Shown: one piece after another, positions 22,294 to 34,828 of the stretch
Layout of the letters: every line of letters starts with the position of its first letter
Numbering within the stretch: position 1 is the first letter of the stretch
DNA from: Melitaea cinxia
Lineage: Eukaryota; Arthropoda; Insecta; Lepidoptera; Nymphalidae
Assembly (NCBI RefSeq): GCF_905220565.1
Contig: NC_059416.1
Coordinates: 2,046,001 to 2,110,000 of the forward strand
DNA: 64,000 nt
Reading direction: 5' to 3'
Translations under genes and position numbers: made by a program
The notes under the pieces: generated by a model
The model's input: only the letters and a program-made list of their open reading frames with translations
The model's database searches: none
Told to the model about the DNA's origin: nothing

Positions 22294-23575
22294 CTGTGAA
22301 AGAATAGTAAGTTTAGAATGTTGTCTTTTTCTGAACGTCCTACTAACAAATTGAGATATTTCTGTTTACTCAACCGAAAAAAAAACTGACTTAAATTTAC
22401 ACAGATAAGCAATACAACATTACCTTCGACAAGTAATTTAACGTAAAAAAAAGGATTTAAGTCAAAATACGCATTATTAAGATAACTCGAAAAGTATTCA
22501 TAATATTTCAATCAAATTTAATTTCAAGACAAGCACCAGCTTTCGATTTAAAGAGGAATCGACAAAATCGGTACATCCCATGTACATTCACTAAAGTACT
22601 ATGAGATAAAACACATAAAAAATACATTCAATTTGAAAATACACTCCTTTTTTAGAGTCAGGTAAACATTGAATTATTTTTTAATTTTATTATACTTAAT
22701 CACGAAAAAATCTAAAATAATAGCTAGAAATGTAAGAGATGTATATACATTAATACCACACAATGGTTATTTTTTTGGTTTATGGATGGTTAGTCCTACC
22801 AGTAACCCAAGATCAAAACTGACAGGAAAAACTGCGATGCCGTTCTAGTATAAAAATAAAACTTGTATTTTTTATACTTATATAATATACAATTTATCTA
22901 TTTCACGATTATAATCCTAAAATGCGATGTTTCTTCTTAAAAATGGTCCGCATAAAAGTAAGCCATTTGACATACTCATAGGTGCCACAAATTATTAATT
23001 TATAAACTGAAAGTGTTACACAACCACATGATTTAATTAACTCGATATGTATTAAATATAAGGGTTGTTCCACCCTAACAAAATATACATTACACACACT
23101 CGATTAACTCAACCGTGAAGGGTTGAAAATAAAACTATACAACCCCAATAATATTTCATCGCATTGAAAGAAAACTGTCGAAATTTTTCTACTGGTAGCA
23201 CAAAGAGATTTCCCGCGCTACCGGACGCCATCTTGTGAAGCGATCTGTCACGTGCTTAATGGCGGGTAAAATCTATTCGGAGTTTTGAGAAAATATGTTA
23301 ATGCAAGCGAATCACGCTTTTGGCAATAACTTACAATATACAACATCCTCTCTTATATTGATATTGAATAGAAAAATACGTTGCTTAGTTACTTATATTT
23401 GTGTATGTTTTGATGGCAGCCATTTTGTAAACGATTTTACGATGTCTGGTTTTATATTGTTTCGAATAATAAGTTTTTATTAGACGTATAAAAAAAAAAT
23501 TAAAAATTTCTTATAAATTTTTGTTTCATAATTATATTTTTATATAAAATAAAACAAACAAATAAAGTAATCATT
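22294..23575. other. Intron 2, proximal part: repeat-poor
   Basis: AT-rich, no coding features. Two YY1/Pho-type sites 190 bp apart: 23224-23235 (GACGCCATCTTG) and 23417-23427 (CAGCCATTTTG), with a short GC-richer patch at 23210-23275. Confidence 0.45.
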
Positions 23576-24012
23576 GTGTTTGCAGGCAAACGAAGAAAAA
23601 CCAACTCCAATTATATCGACAAGTAATATAATGTAGGTAGACGAAAAAATAGTCAAGTAAATACGCATTATCAAAAATTACTCGCAAAGTTGTAATCAGA
23701 TCTCGATGAAATTTAAATGTGACCACACGATAAACATCGGCTTTCGATTAAATTAAAAATCATCAAAATCGGTACACCCAGGAAAAGATATGCGGATTTT
23801 TGAGAGTTTCCCTCGATTTCTCTGTGATCCCATTATCAGATCTTGGTTTCCTTATCATGGTACCAAACTAGAGATATCTTCTTTCTAACAAAAAAAGAAT
23901 TATCAAAATCGGTTCATAAACGACGGAGATATCCCGAACATACATAAAAAAATAAAAATATATATATACGGTCGAATTGAGTAACCTCCTCCTTTTTTGA
24001 AGTCGGTTAAAA
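23576..24012 (-). mobile_element. Family D repeat, full length
   Basis: Uninterrupted reference copy: starts (minus strand) TTTTTAACCGACTTCAAAAA, with AGGAGGTTACTCAATTCGAC, short TA run, GTTCGGGATATCTCCGTCG, AAGGAAACCAAGATCTGATA, CGAGGGAAACTCTCAAAAAT, and ends CTTGTCGATATAATTGGAGT then TTGCCTGCAAACAC. No protein-coding content. Confidence 0.8.
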
Positions 24013-24294
24013 AGATATCTATGTATGTAAGTAAAATTAATTTTTATTTCAAAATTATGTAAATAAAGTTCAAAATGTAAGCTAATTACGAAGTGTATGT
24101 CTAACCCGGAAAGTCCATCATCTATCCATTTATCCCTAAAATTAGATAACAATAAGCCGACACGGTACATTAGCAGTTGATATCAACATCAAATATCAAT
24201 CAAATAACCTTTGTAGTGACGTAATGGCGCGTGACAGCGGAGCGGAGTGTTAGATAGAGACATACATAGAGAATGAAAATATAAAACTACTATA

Positions 24295-24510
24295 CTATAT
24301 TGTGCCACGTGGTTTCACCCACGTGATTTCGGATCTCGTGGGAATGTCGGGATAAAAAGTAGCCTATGTATTATTCTAGATTTCCAGCTATCTACGTACC
24401 AATAAAATCGGTCTGCTAGTTTTTGCGTGAAACAGTAACAAACGTACATATATATATTCATAAACACACAAATCACAAACTTTCGCATTTATAATATTAA
24501 GTATAATAGT
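24295..24510 (+). repeat. Family G interspersed repeat ('degraded LINE' type)
   Basis: CACGTGATTTCGGATCTCGT, GGGATAAAAAGTAGCCTATG, AAAATCGGTCTGCTAGTTTT, CGCATTTATAATATTAAGTA. The end resembles 42340-42486 and 60262-60466. Confidence 0.5.
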
Positions 24511-24659
24511 ACCAGGTTACCTATGTGTATAGGTACATAATATTCCTTTTTTGACCAAAGAATGCTGTATTTATGACCTGTTTTACAGATAACGTATAAT
24601 CAAATGACCTTATAAGCGTTGGGTAAAAGAGGTTTCCCAAGCCTATTACTAATCAATAC

Positions 24660-24765
24660 GCTTTAGCCTGTAATATCCCACTACTGGGCATAGGCCTCTT
24701 TTCCCATGTAGGAGAAGGATCAGAGCTTAATCCACCACGCTGCTCCAATATGCGGGTTGGCGGAT
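24660..24765 (-). mobile_element. Family A SINE, 5'-truncated, 12-bp TSD
   Basis: Tail and distal body only (GCCTGTAATATCCCACTACT to TGCGGGTTGGCGG). Flanked by ACTAATCAATAC at 24648-24659 and 24766-24777, so truncation occurred at integration. Confidence 0.9.
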
Positions 24766-24824
24766 ACTAATCAATACAAACACTTATTCAATATTTAAAT
24801 AGCTTTTGTTTAAGTACGAAGTTT

Positions 24825-24930
24825 GCGAGTAGAAATATCAAAAAAGGGGGAAGTTTGATGGTAAAAAAGAAGAATATATCAACTTTTATCTGTTGGATAC
24901 TGTAATATGATAGATAGCTTTATCAGAATC
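24825..24930. mobile_element. Family E MITE fragment
   Basis: GTAGAAATATC, GAAGTTTGATGGTAAAAAAG and TTTTATCTGTTGGATACTG match the middle of the family E copies. Confidence 0.55.
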
Positions 24931-27900
24931 GAAATAGCTAGTCATAAGCCATTGATTTTACTGAGATTGACCTTAGTCGATAAGATAACTTCCTAACAGA
25001 CATACACAGCTACATAATAAAGTTGTACCAAAAACAAAACGTAAACAATATAATACATCTTACAAAACAAGAGACATAAAACATTTTGATCGTTTTAAAA
25101 TTCCCATAATGTTATCGTTAAGTTGTAAACATGAAACCGAGTATTAAGACTCATACGTTAAGCTATAATCCCAACGACAATGACATCCATACTTCGGTTG
25201 TTAATATCTTAAATAGAAGTTTGCAGTTACTTGCAATATTTGTTGGTTATTGCCGATTTTATTGATCTTAAACACGATCTGCAGAGTTCTCTTGAACAGT
25301 TGTGTTTTACTGAATGAAGTTATAATGTGCTTGGAATATGTTCATTCGTTCAATTGTTGAATGAGTTTGCAATTTAGTTCTCATATTACACGCGCGTGGA
25401 AAGGTTTTTGAATACAAATAATTATATAATTTATATGGGTGATATTGTAGGTATTTTCGGTCGAATATTCAAAATTAGATATTTCTTAGATTAGTTACTT
25501 AGTCTTGCGAATTACAGATATTTTTGTCTATTAGAACTGAACGTATTCAACTAAATTTTAGCCAGAATATTTTCGAGAACAATAAATATTACAATTTATC
25601 TTTAAAAAAAGTGTGTGTACTTGTGTATGTACGCACGTAAGAAGTTATACTTCATTGGTATTATACTAATATTAATTGATTAATAAAATTAAGCTGTAAA
25701 ATACTTATACAAAAGTGATTTTGAAGCCTGCACGCAAGAAAAATGTGCGTTTGTACTTATGTACGCACGTAGGTTATACTTCATTGGCTAGCTAACTTCA
25801 CTTTGCTAACTTCTTCTTCGTTGACTAGCTAACTTCAGGGTGTCTGTTTTTTGTGTCGGTGTGCGCGCGCATCGTAACAATGTACTCTCCTCATTTTTCC
25901 CTAACGCGTCAATAGAAGTATTACTTCATTCAATAATATTTACAAAAGTTATACATAAAGGCATTAATTGGGAAACAATCAAATGAGTTATTTGTATAAA
26001 TTCATTATTACAACAATTATCATTTAGTTTAGAAAAAAATACTTAAATTAAAATAAAAAGAACTCTACATTATATTACATACAAGAAATCGTAAAATAAG
26101 AATTGAGATAACCATCAAAATGTTAACCAATTCATCTTACGTTTCCTCGCAAACCCCATAGTTTGTAACGAGGGCTCAACCCCATGGGAGTCACCGTGAT
26201 AAATGGGGTGTTCAATCGTTACCAATAAATTGGCCTATGGGACCCTGGCCCGTCGGATACGCTTGTAATTTAACGAGTAATGGGTTATGTTACGGGGTGA
26301 ACTTTTTTTACACCATTGAGGAACAATACAGATTTAATTATGCTGTAAGTTTTATATTGTAAGTTAATAATATGAAATAATAAGCAAAGTTGAATGCTAA
26401 GTTATTGCATATGCTAAGTTTGTACGATAAGGGATCTTATGAAATCTATAAAATTGTTTACCTCAATCGAAAATCTAAAGCTATAATTAAAATGTCAATA
26501 AAGTTTATTAATTTAATTTAAAGTTCAATAAAATCTAAATTAAATTATTAATATATGGTAAAATAATTAAAGGAAGCTTGTTATTAACAATTATCGTAAA
26601 TTTTATAGTCTTAAATAAAGTTGTATAAATGAATTGAAACTTCGACATTTTTAATTTGATAAGATTTGATAAAGAGAACGGCATTGTTTAGATAAGCCTT
26701 GGTATTTACAATAAACTAGAATTAAGTGTTAAATCAAATACCTAGATAATAAACTGTACCTAATAATGTACTATCCATCATCTATAAACACATAATAAGA
26801 CTACCATGTTTCCATACAAACTCAGCGATAATAAAAAGCAAATGTCAAAGTTGCAGGAGTAAATCATGAGTAGCGATTAACAAACAAAATATGAGCAACG
26901 ATTAAACAATTACGGAGCGATGCAAAATTAATGTAACACACTTTGTACAAGCACAGTATACTTTAATTCCACAAGCCCATCTGCTAGAACAAAAATAAAA
27001 TGATCTCCGTTTAAACTAGCTCCAGATGATAAAGAGTGTCTCGAAAAACTGGTCCTATAAACGTTATAAGACTCCGCAAACAATTTCAATGGAAGGGTAC
27101 CCGTTATAACGACACCCGCGCTGAATAAATAAAGGGTGTCATTCAAAACATGCCCCAAAATACGATTAAGTGCTTATGTATGCGATTATACTCCCCAACG
27201 GATTAGAGCGAGACAGAATAAACATTGCTCGTGAGTTAGAAAGAGAGGGGCGAAGGGAGATGCGCAATTATGGGGCAGAACGCGAATTGGGGCAAAATTT
27301 AAGCGAAAAGCTATTTATCTCTATATTACTTTATTGTCGATCCATTAGTGTGAAAACGGGACAGATGTATACGATAGAGCGGGACGTCATTATGCGACAA
27401 ATTGGGGTTGTTAAGCAATTGTAATTTTTACGCCCTTCGGATTTCGCTACTGTTAGACAAGGATGGGTAATATATATTAAGTACTAGAAAGAAAGAGATA
27501 GAACATTAGTCTAATGGCACGGTTACGAAAGATCAATTACTTGTTAATAATAATCGTATTGTCAGATATAATTGGTGAGTCGTTTATATCAGGTAGTTTA
27601 GTTAAGATTAATGTTTGCTTTTGAAATTGTGGGCGGCCATTGTAAGTTTAGATAATAGAGTGAGATCGTTACGAGTGCTTTTTAAATTATAGATGATACT
27701 ACTTTATTTGAGTAATTATTTACTCGTGTATGTGAAAGTTGATTTTATTTAATTTCTTTGTCAATCGTTCAGGCACAGATAACATATTTTTTTTTATAAA
27801 ATTAAGACCTGGAGAAACACTTTAGCCAAGTTACGTACGCGAATTAAAAAAAATAATGTCAAAAACATACATCAATTAAAATAATTTAAATTAATACTTC

Positions 27901-28382
27901 AATGTACAAAATTACGATAAATTAGTCTTCAACATCAATCATTATATTTATAACGCTAATTGAAAAATAACTAAATGTCTTACATAATACAATATATTTA
28001 TTAGGCATTACAGCTTCACGTCATCAATCATAAAGAAAACAACATAAAAAAGTAATATCCTGTTTAACACCGGATATCGACATTACAGTAGGTATATTTG
28101 GCATATTTTTATTACTGGCGGCCATTATTATATCCGTCATTTATAACGGCTTATTTATTGATATAACACTCAGAGAGAATAAAAATTAATTATAATTTAA
28201 CTAATATCCGCCATAGGCTATATTTGAGCAATGTAGTTAGTAAGTTTTTACGACTATCAGACAACACGTAAATGGTAAATTTAAATGAATTAATTACATG
28301 TTAATTATTAGGCACTTCAAAATTCAATTAAGGTTGTATTCTTGATCGAACCGATCAATCTCCTTCGTGTTTTCTCATTCTC
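24931..28382. other. Longest repeat-free stretch: candidate enhancer/PRE region in ems intron 2
   Basis: No recognised TE in about 3.4 kb. Sub-blocks: 25610-25870 with a local duplication (TATGTACGCACGTA twice); 26140-26310, GC-richer, with AACCCCATGGGAGTCACCGT; 26960-27160 with TTATAAC/AATAAA-type (Abd-B/Cad-like) sites; 27200-27510 with several GAGA-type motifs (AGCGAGACAG, GAAAGAGAGG, GAAAGAAAGAGATAG); GCCAT cores at 27634-27640 and 28119-28125. The 76- and 84-codon ORFs at 26928-27424 show no protein features. Function is inference. Confidence 0.45.
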
Positions 28383-28450
28383 CGTGACATTAGCGAAATT
28401 ATCTGTGCTTTTTTTGACACTACTGGAAACCATTAGTAAAAATAAATAAT
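28383..28450 (+). repeat. LINE-type 3' tail remnant
   Basis: GACATTAGCGAAATTATCTG and GACACTACTGGAAACCATTA, then A-rich; sister of 3262-3346. Confidence 0.5.
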
Positions 28451-28939
28451 TAGACACAATATTTCTCAAATACTTATAAGATACATCTTGATTTTTCTTT
28501 AACCTTCATTATTAATATTGTTAAAGCCACGGATCTTTTCATAGTAGGAAATTGTATGTAGGTATTTTTATTACACTACATAAAAAAATCTAATTTTTCT
28601 TTTTTTACACAATTCAGCCTACAACATCCCACAAAAAGAATGGAGGATTTTTTTAACACGATTCTTTTAATATTTCGACACTACCGTTTTTTCGCCTTAA
28701 AAGATATTCCATATAGTGATAACATAGTATCTACTAAAAAATTGTTTAACAATATTATGTATATTTACCAGAATATTCATTGTTTTGAAATAAATAGGAA
28801 TATTCGCAGTGTAAACACGAGAAGGAATAACAAAATTGTAACTCCAAGTTTCCGACTGCGCAAAGTAAACGTCTCCTTTCTGGGTTAAGGTATTCGCATG
28901 TATAATAAAATCCCACAAGCAATTTTGGAATTATCTCAA
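28451..28939. other. Unassigned intron DNA
   Basis: A scrap of family A tail at 28614-28632 (TCAGCCTACAACATCCCAC). No gene. Confidence 0.4.
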
Positions 28940-29270
28940 CATAGATTTTAAGTTCTTATTAAAAAGAGATTAATAGATAAAGCGTATTTGTGTATGCAGA
29001 TTTACATAGTTGATAAAGATGTGTGGGCTTAGAGACGCTGTATTTCATGCATGATATTACTAATTTTGTACTAAAACACAGTTTATATATTATTTTCAAA
29101 AGAGTAACTGCAGAGTTTCTTGCCTTTTCTTCTCTGCAGAATCTACATTCCGAATCGGCGGTAGCTTTACTTTTACAAAAACAATAAAGACCATAAAATT
29201 TTAATTTGTAAAATGACGATTAGAAAGTGCTCTTGGGATCTATTTGTAGAGTTATTTTTGATTTTTAAAA
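28940..29270 (+). mobile_element. Family I LINE 3' end
   Basis: AGAGATTAATAGATAAAGCG, GAGTTTCTTGCCTTTTCTTC, AGAATCTACATTCCGAATCG, TTTGTAAAATGACGATTAGA. A widespread CR1/L2-type tail; sister copies at 33155-33300, 46418-46671, 53085-53250 and 30745-30850. Confidence 0.65.
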
Positions 29271-29829
29271 TCGGTCCAATAATTTTTGAGTTTACGTTAC
29301 AAACAAATAAAAAAACAAATTAAAATTGTAAAGAGGAAAGTCTCTTTATAACATTAATATGGGTAGCTATGATACAAATATAGAAATTATAGATAAGTGG
29401 TAGGTTTTATAAATCTGATGCGGGTATGCAGCCGCCGGGCGGAGCCGCGGGGCGCCGTCGTGTTGACACGCGCCCTCAGAGGGGTGGATAACTTTATAAA
29501 TATATCATATTCTTTTCATATTAATAGTGTTATATTTAGTTACTACATTTCCAGATTACATGGATGTTCCATTTTATCTTGAAAATTGAAATATAGCCTT
29601 TGTTACTCAGTGACAATGAAATAATAAGGGATAGATAAATAATATGGTATAATTTTTAGAACCGTATTACTAGTTTTCAAATCTTTCTACTTTGTAATAT
29701 TGGTACATTCAGATTTTGACGTCAAAGTACTAGTACCAACATTTCTATATTATGAATGTCAAACACCAGAAAATGTAAAAGTAATTTTTTGGGTGGTTTT
29801 ATCATATCTAACGGACTTCGAGGTCAAAG
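29271..29829. other. Unassigned intron DNA with a GC-rich patch
   Basis: 29428-29490 is strikingly GC-rich (GCAGCCGCCGGGCGGAGCCG, GGGGCGCCGTCGTGTTGACA) within AT-rich DNA; possibly a TE scrap, not identified. Confidence 0.4.
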
Positions 29830-30022
29830 GAGAAGGTTGGAATTTACTATGTGTACCGATTTTGATTATTCTTTTTTTTTATTCAAAAGCTGATGTTTTT
29901 CGTGTTATTTAAATTTCAGCGACATCTGATGAGTAGTTTTTGAGTTATCTTTATCAATGCGTATTTTAGTTCTTATTTTACTATTACTTACGGTTAATTC
30001 TTGATTGAGAACAAACACATTA
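29830..30022 (+). repeat. Degraded family D remnant
   Basis: TGTGTACCGATTTTGATTAT, TTAAATTTCAGCGACATCTG, ATCAATGCGTATTTTAGT and the GAGAACAAACACATT end. Confidence 0.5.
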
Positions 30023-30744
30023 ATGGCAAGTACCATTTGCTAGGAAATAAGACGCGTCATTTTTACTAATCAGAAAGAAGCATCCAATAAACACTTGTAA
30101 AGTAAAGAACAAAGTAACAATACATAAAACGGTGTCTATATAAAAGTACAGTTTTCTAATTCTTCTGAAGGTGGTAACATAAGTTTGACATATGTAGTGT
30201 TAGAACTCTCTGGTAAGTATGAATGTACCTACTATAGATAAATTAACATCACCTCAGCAAGGTAAGGCCCGGCGTGCTAAAAGTGCTTGATGCTGAGACT
30301 ATGGCCAGGTGATTTGTGTCTTGCCATCGACTCTATAATTTTAGCAATCGTTTTAGCATTTAAAGAGGTATTAATATGGATTTCCATGGAGAGTGTACAG
30401 CAAAACGATCCTTGAAAAGGTTTGCTATGCCTCACCTTTTGCTATGGCTCACCCACGCCATCTATGACCGCTGGCAACCTAAGTCTAAAACTTAGTTTAT
30501 TCGTAGATTTGAGTGGCTCAAAATCAAAACTTTTTTATTCAAGCAGCTTTAAAGTCAAAGCACTTTTTAATTGTTTTCAATATTTTTTTATAGTTAACTA
30601 ACGACCTCTATCCGTCCATATAATAACCAACATATTTTATACAAAAAACTCAAAAAAAAAATGCTGTAAGTATTATTCCGATCGGTTCAGTAGTTTCTGC
30701 ACTATAATCGAACGAAAAAAAACGGCTCTTCACTTATTAGGGTA
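30023..30744. other. Unassigned intron DNA
   Basis: 30235-30490 is GC-richer (GTAAGGCCCGGCGTGCTAAA; CACCCACGCCATCTATGACC) and could be an unrecognised repeat or regulatory block. Confidence 0.35.
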
Positions 30745-30850
30745 GATATAGAAGATAGATGTAAAGCTACAACCGATTCGGAATGTAGATTCTGCTGACA
30801 AAAATTTGCAAGAAACTCGAACTAAAACTATTTAAAAAAAAATGACAGTC
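30745..30850 (-). repeat. Family I LINE tail remnant
   Basis: Minus-strand GAATCTACATTCCGAATCGG-type segment near 30770-30795. Confidence 0.5.
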
Positions 30851-30879
30851 TTTATAAAGTTTGTCATATCTTGAAATAC

Positions 30880-31220
30880 GTTTCAGCCTGTAATATCCCA
30901 CTACTGGTCATAGGCCTCTTTCCCCATGCAGGTGAAGGATCAGAGCGTAATCCACCACGCTGCTCCAATACGGGTTGGCGGGTATATTTCCTACTATGAG
31001 TAAAGATTGCTATCAGGTTTACAAGATAACAACCGGGACCGACGGCTGAATATGCTCTCCGAGGCACGGTGGGGAGACCCACAAGTACTGCATAAACACC
31101 TAGATCTCGGCAAACACCTGTATGGCCAATACAAATGTTTGTCATGTGCGGGGATCGAACCCACAGCCGCCAGCACAACAGGTACAATCCATGGCTGTGA
31201 CCGTTGCGCCAACGCGGCGT
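30880..31220 (-). mobile_element. Family A SINE, full length, 10-bp TSD
   Basis: Same structure as 4753-5099: minus-strand head GACGCCGCGTTGGCGCAACG, tail GTAATATCCCACTACTGG. Flanked by CTTGAAATAC at 30870-30879 and 31221-31230. Confidence 0.92.
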
Positions 31221-31354
31221 CTTGAAATACAGCGCTACTTAATAAGCCCACGCATATTTATCATTAAGAAAACCTTAGAACCGAATGAGTGAAAGTTTAA
31301 ACACGATATATAGCTAAATATGAAAGGAGAGTGTGAACTAATAGGAACAATAGT

Positions 31355-31584
31355 GTTTGTTTCCATTCCAAAAAAAACCGATTTCAAATCACATCGAAAA
31401 GTAATATAAAGAGGAGTCAAATACGCATTATTCGGTATAACTCCGAAACTATTATCAGATCTGTTAAATTAAAATGGGATACAAAAATAATTATCGTAAT
31501 TGTAACAAAAATTATAAAATAACGAACACTAAAAGTAAATTTAAATTGAGAACCTTCTCCTATTTTTGAAGTGGGTAAAAAAAA
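31355..31584 (-). mobile_element. Family D repeat, internally deleted
   Basis: Ends preserved: AAAAACCGATTTCAAATCAC at the left, GAGAACCTTCTCCTATTTTT at the right; the central third is missing. Confidence 0.65.
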
Positions 31585-33154
31585 ATTGTTATAAAATTGT
31601 CCAATAGCATACCGGAAGTAAATATACGAATAATATTTATAAGGACATGCGCGTTTGATATGGGCTGGATGATGGGCGGAGCTGAAGGGCGCTGATTAAA
31701 CAGCCTTTAACCATAAGGGTGCGACCCAAGATAGGTATAACTGTCGTTACCTACCCACATTACTTATGGTACCAACTTTAGATAAAAGAGATTCGGTATT
31801 AGACTATTTGCTTAGGTATTTTTCGTGCTATAACAGTATTGTAAGAAAAACAGTTGTTAAATATTACAATTATTCATTATAAGTATCTCAAAATAATATT
31901 AACACTACTGTTTATTTTTTTAAGGTATGATTAATGAATATTAGCAGAGAAAGAAATAATAACACATGTTTCAAAAATTTAAATTGTAAATTAAACATAT
32001 AATCTTAATAGTTAATTTATACTACCTTTGTCTCTTATAAAAATAACAAATAAAAACCTTTGCCTCATACAAAAAAAAAAAAAATATAAAAAAAGAATAC
32101 TGTCAAAATCAATGTCAAAATTTTTACAACCGTCATTAATCCAAAAAGGACAAATTTTTATATATCTACAATTAATCGAAAATTGTTGTTATAGACAATA
32201 AGTTCCTGAACAATTGAAGTAAAGTAACATTAATACTTTTTTTTACAATGTTGCCAGACATAAAACTCTTCGATGATCAAAACTGGTCGAACCTCGTAAT
32301 TTCACATTATTAAGTAAATTGTACACCTGCGCTATACAGCTATTATAATAAAATGTTTACGTACATAAATACATAATTTGATTACTAAGAATTGTGAGAT
32401 TGTTGAAAGGGGACTTAAAACGTATGAAATGTAATTAAAACATTTATGTCGCCATGTAGGACTATATACAAACTACTTTCAAAAAATAAACAAATAAAGG
32501 AGTAGTTGTAGCAAATCAACGAATAATTTCAAAATTGCTACATATTAAGGTACATTACAAACTGGGGTAATGTACCCAATGTTATGTTCTAATTTTAAAT
32601 AAATGACAATATTTATATCTTTACTCTAATCTGTAGTATTTCAGTTGACATTGCCTTTGTATTATATTATGAATATTATAACCTCTTTTTGATGTTTAAA
32701 TGTTGTTCGACGCAAAAAAAAAAAGATCAAATCGGATTGGTACTTCGTAACTTAGCCTATTCTAGCAAATTTAAACATTTTAATATCTGAGATTTTAATA
32801 TTCATTATTTTAATTTATTATAAATCATAATATGAGACAATTAAAATAACCGTATTTATAAATAATAATTAATGAAAAAAAAAAAACAAAACTAGAACAA
32901 ATTACACAATTCTACATAAAGACATCAGAATTACATTTATTGAGATGTCATTCGTAAATTTATTACATCTATTTAGTGTTGTAACTCCGACATTGTTGAT
33001 AGTGATGTATTTACAGAAACGAGAATTATAAATAGACATCGTTTTGTAATGTTATCGTTAATTTATAGCGTTCATACTAACGACCATGTATGGCAGTGAC
33101 AAGTGAATTTATTGGGTTTTAAGTGTAATTTTTAAAGTTATTATGATTGTAGGT
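31585..33154. other. Unassigned AT-rich intron DNA
   Basis: 31640-31760 is less AT-rich and not matched to any repeat here (GCTGGATGATGGGCGGAGCT). No gene. Confidence 0.35.
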
Positions 33155-33300
33155 GTACAAATTTTTTTAAAGAATAACTGCGGAGTTTCTTTCCGATTCT
33201 TCTGTGAAAAATCTACATTCCGAGTTAGTAGTAATTTTATAATTAATTAATTAATTAATGGCAAAAAAAAATAATTTGTAAAATAACGCTTCAAAAGTGC
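33155..33300 (+). repeat. Family I LINE tail remnant
   Basis: ACTGCGGAGTTTCTTTCCGA, AATCTACATTCCGAGTTAGT, TTTGTAAAATAACGCTTCAA. Confidence 0.55.
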
Positions 33301-33679
33301 GTTAATAATTTGTTTATAATTTGTTATTAATTGATCAAGTAAGTCGGATCGGAAATTCGCGGATACTTTGATTACTATCTTACTATATTAATTTACTAGC
33401 TGCTACCCGCAACCAACCTATGAATACCTACGATTATACCTTTTAAAATAACATTCATTTACCCGTTTCTTCTTTACATTTCATATCTACATAAAAATCT
33501 CATAGATGGCGTGCTTTAAAATTGTCTTGTCTACTTATATTCATTTAATTATTTTTATCGGCTTAGTTACTTATATTGCGTGATTTTTATAGTGTGAAGC
33601 TAGCTTATATAGCATGGTTATTAACATAATAACAACAACATTCAAATATGCGTCGTTAGATTACACGTTGTTACAGAAT

Positions 33680-33962
33680 GCGTAGAGGAAATAAAGGTTC
33701 ACTGCTCGTTCCCGGTAGGTGACAGCATGATAATATGTTGACCCGACTTCTTAGTAATATTCGTGCCAAATTTGAAGTAAATCCATGCAATACTTTTTGA
33801 GTTTATCCCGGACATACATAAAGACAAACAGACAAACAGACAAAAATTCTAAAAACTATATTTTTGGCTTCGGTATCGATTGCAGATCACACCCCAAGTA
33901 TTCTTTAAAAAAATATTCAATGTACAGTTTTGACTTTCCTACCATTTTATTATATGTATAGA
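33680..33962. repeat. Interspersed repeat of the family H/G type
   Basis: TCCCGGACATACATAAAGAC and the (ACAGACAA)n stretch at about 33825-33845, followed by GCTTCGGTATCGATTGCAGA. Family placement is tentative. Confidence 0.4.
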
Positions 33963-34537
33963 TTATGTTTATAGATAACAATACATGCGAATGTTTGAAT
34001 GTTCTTTATGATGAAATTTGACACTGGAGATAGAAAGAGAAGGCTACTTATTTTCTATGAAAAATAAACAATTATTTTGAAGATATGCATTTGTTTTTAA
34101 GGGGCTGGAGATATTTTTTGGGGATTTTGTTGCTGGCATATTTTTTTTCGTCTCAGAAAAATAATGCAGCCGATATCGCGAGCTAGATGTTGTAATATGT
34201 CTTAGAAGTTCAGTGATTCATGACATATTTTTTCTTTTTTTTATATTTTTTCTAAAACCAACATTGTTCTTCTCTACAATTAGCATCAAAAATTGCGAGG
34301 TAATGATCCTTGAACACCGGTAATATTTATTACATTTTGATGAGTTTTTACTTGTTTTTACAACAGTTGAGGTTGTTTCATGCGTGTCGAGATTTATATC
34401 TTTTAACGTCTGTTATTACGTTTATATTTATTTTCTACAAAAAGTTTCTAAGTAGTTACATATTTATGTTATTTAATTTTTAAAAAACACAGCACCTCAT
34501 AAGACAAATTTTATCTACTTAAAAATTAAATAATTGT
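33963..34537. other. Unassigned AT-rich intron DNA
   Basis: Nothing recognised. Confidence 0.4.
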
Positions 34538-34828
34538 GTATGTTCGCAAACGAAAAAAAAAACCAACCCCAATTACGTGGATCTGTAACATAATGTAGGT
34601 AGACGAAAAAATAATCAAGTAAATACGTATTATTAGATATAACTCTAAAAGTACTTGTCAGATCTTAATTAAATTTAAATCGGACCAAATGACACGCAAC
34701 ACCTTTCGATTAAAACCAAATTCATCGAAATCGGTCAACCCAATCAATATTTCTGATGTAACATACATTAAAAAAAATACAATCGAATTAAGAACCTCCT
34801 CCTTTTTTGGAAGTCGGTTAAAAAACAC
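34538..34828 (-). mobile_element. Family D repeat, internally deleted
   Basis: Left GTTCGCAAACGAAAAAAAAA, ATAATGTAGGTAGACGAAAA; right GAACCTCCTCCTTTTTTGGA, AGTCGGTTAAAAA. Confidence 0.75.

Noticed and set aside
26928..27424. Two small ORFs in the repeat-free part of intron 2
   Set aside because: No recognisable protein features; the region is better seen as candidate regulatory DNA.
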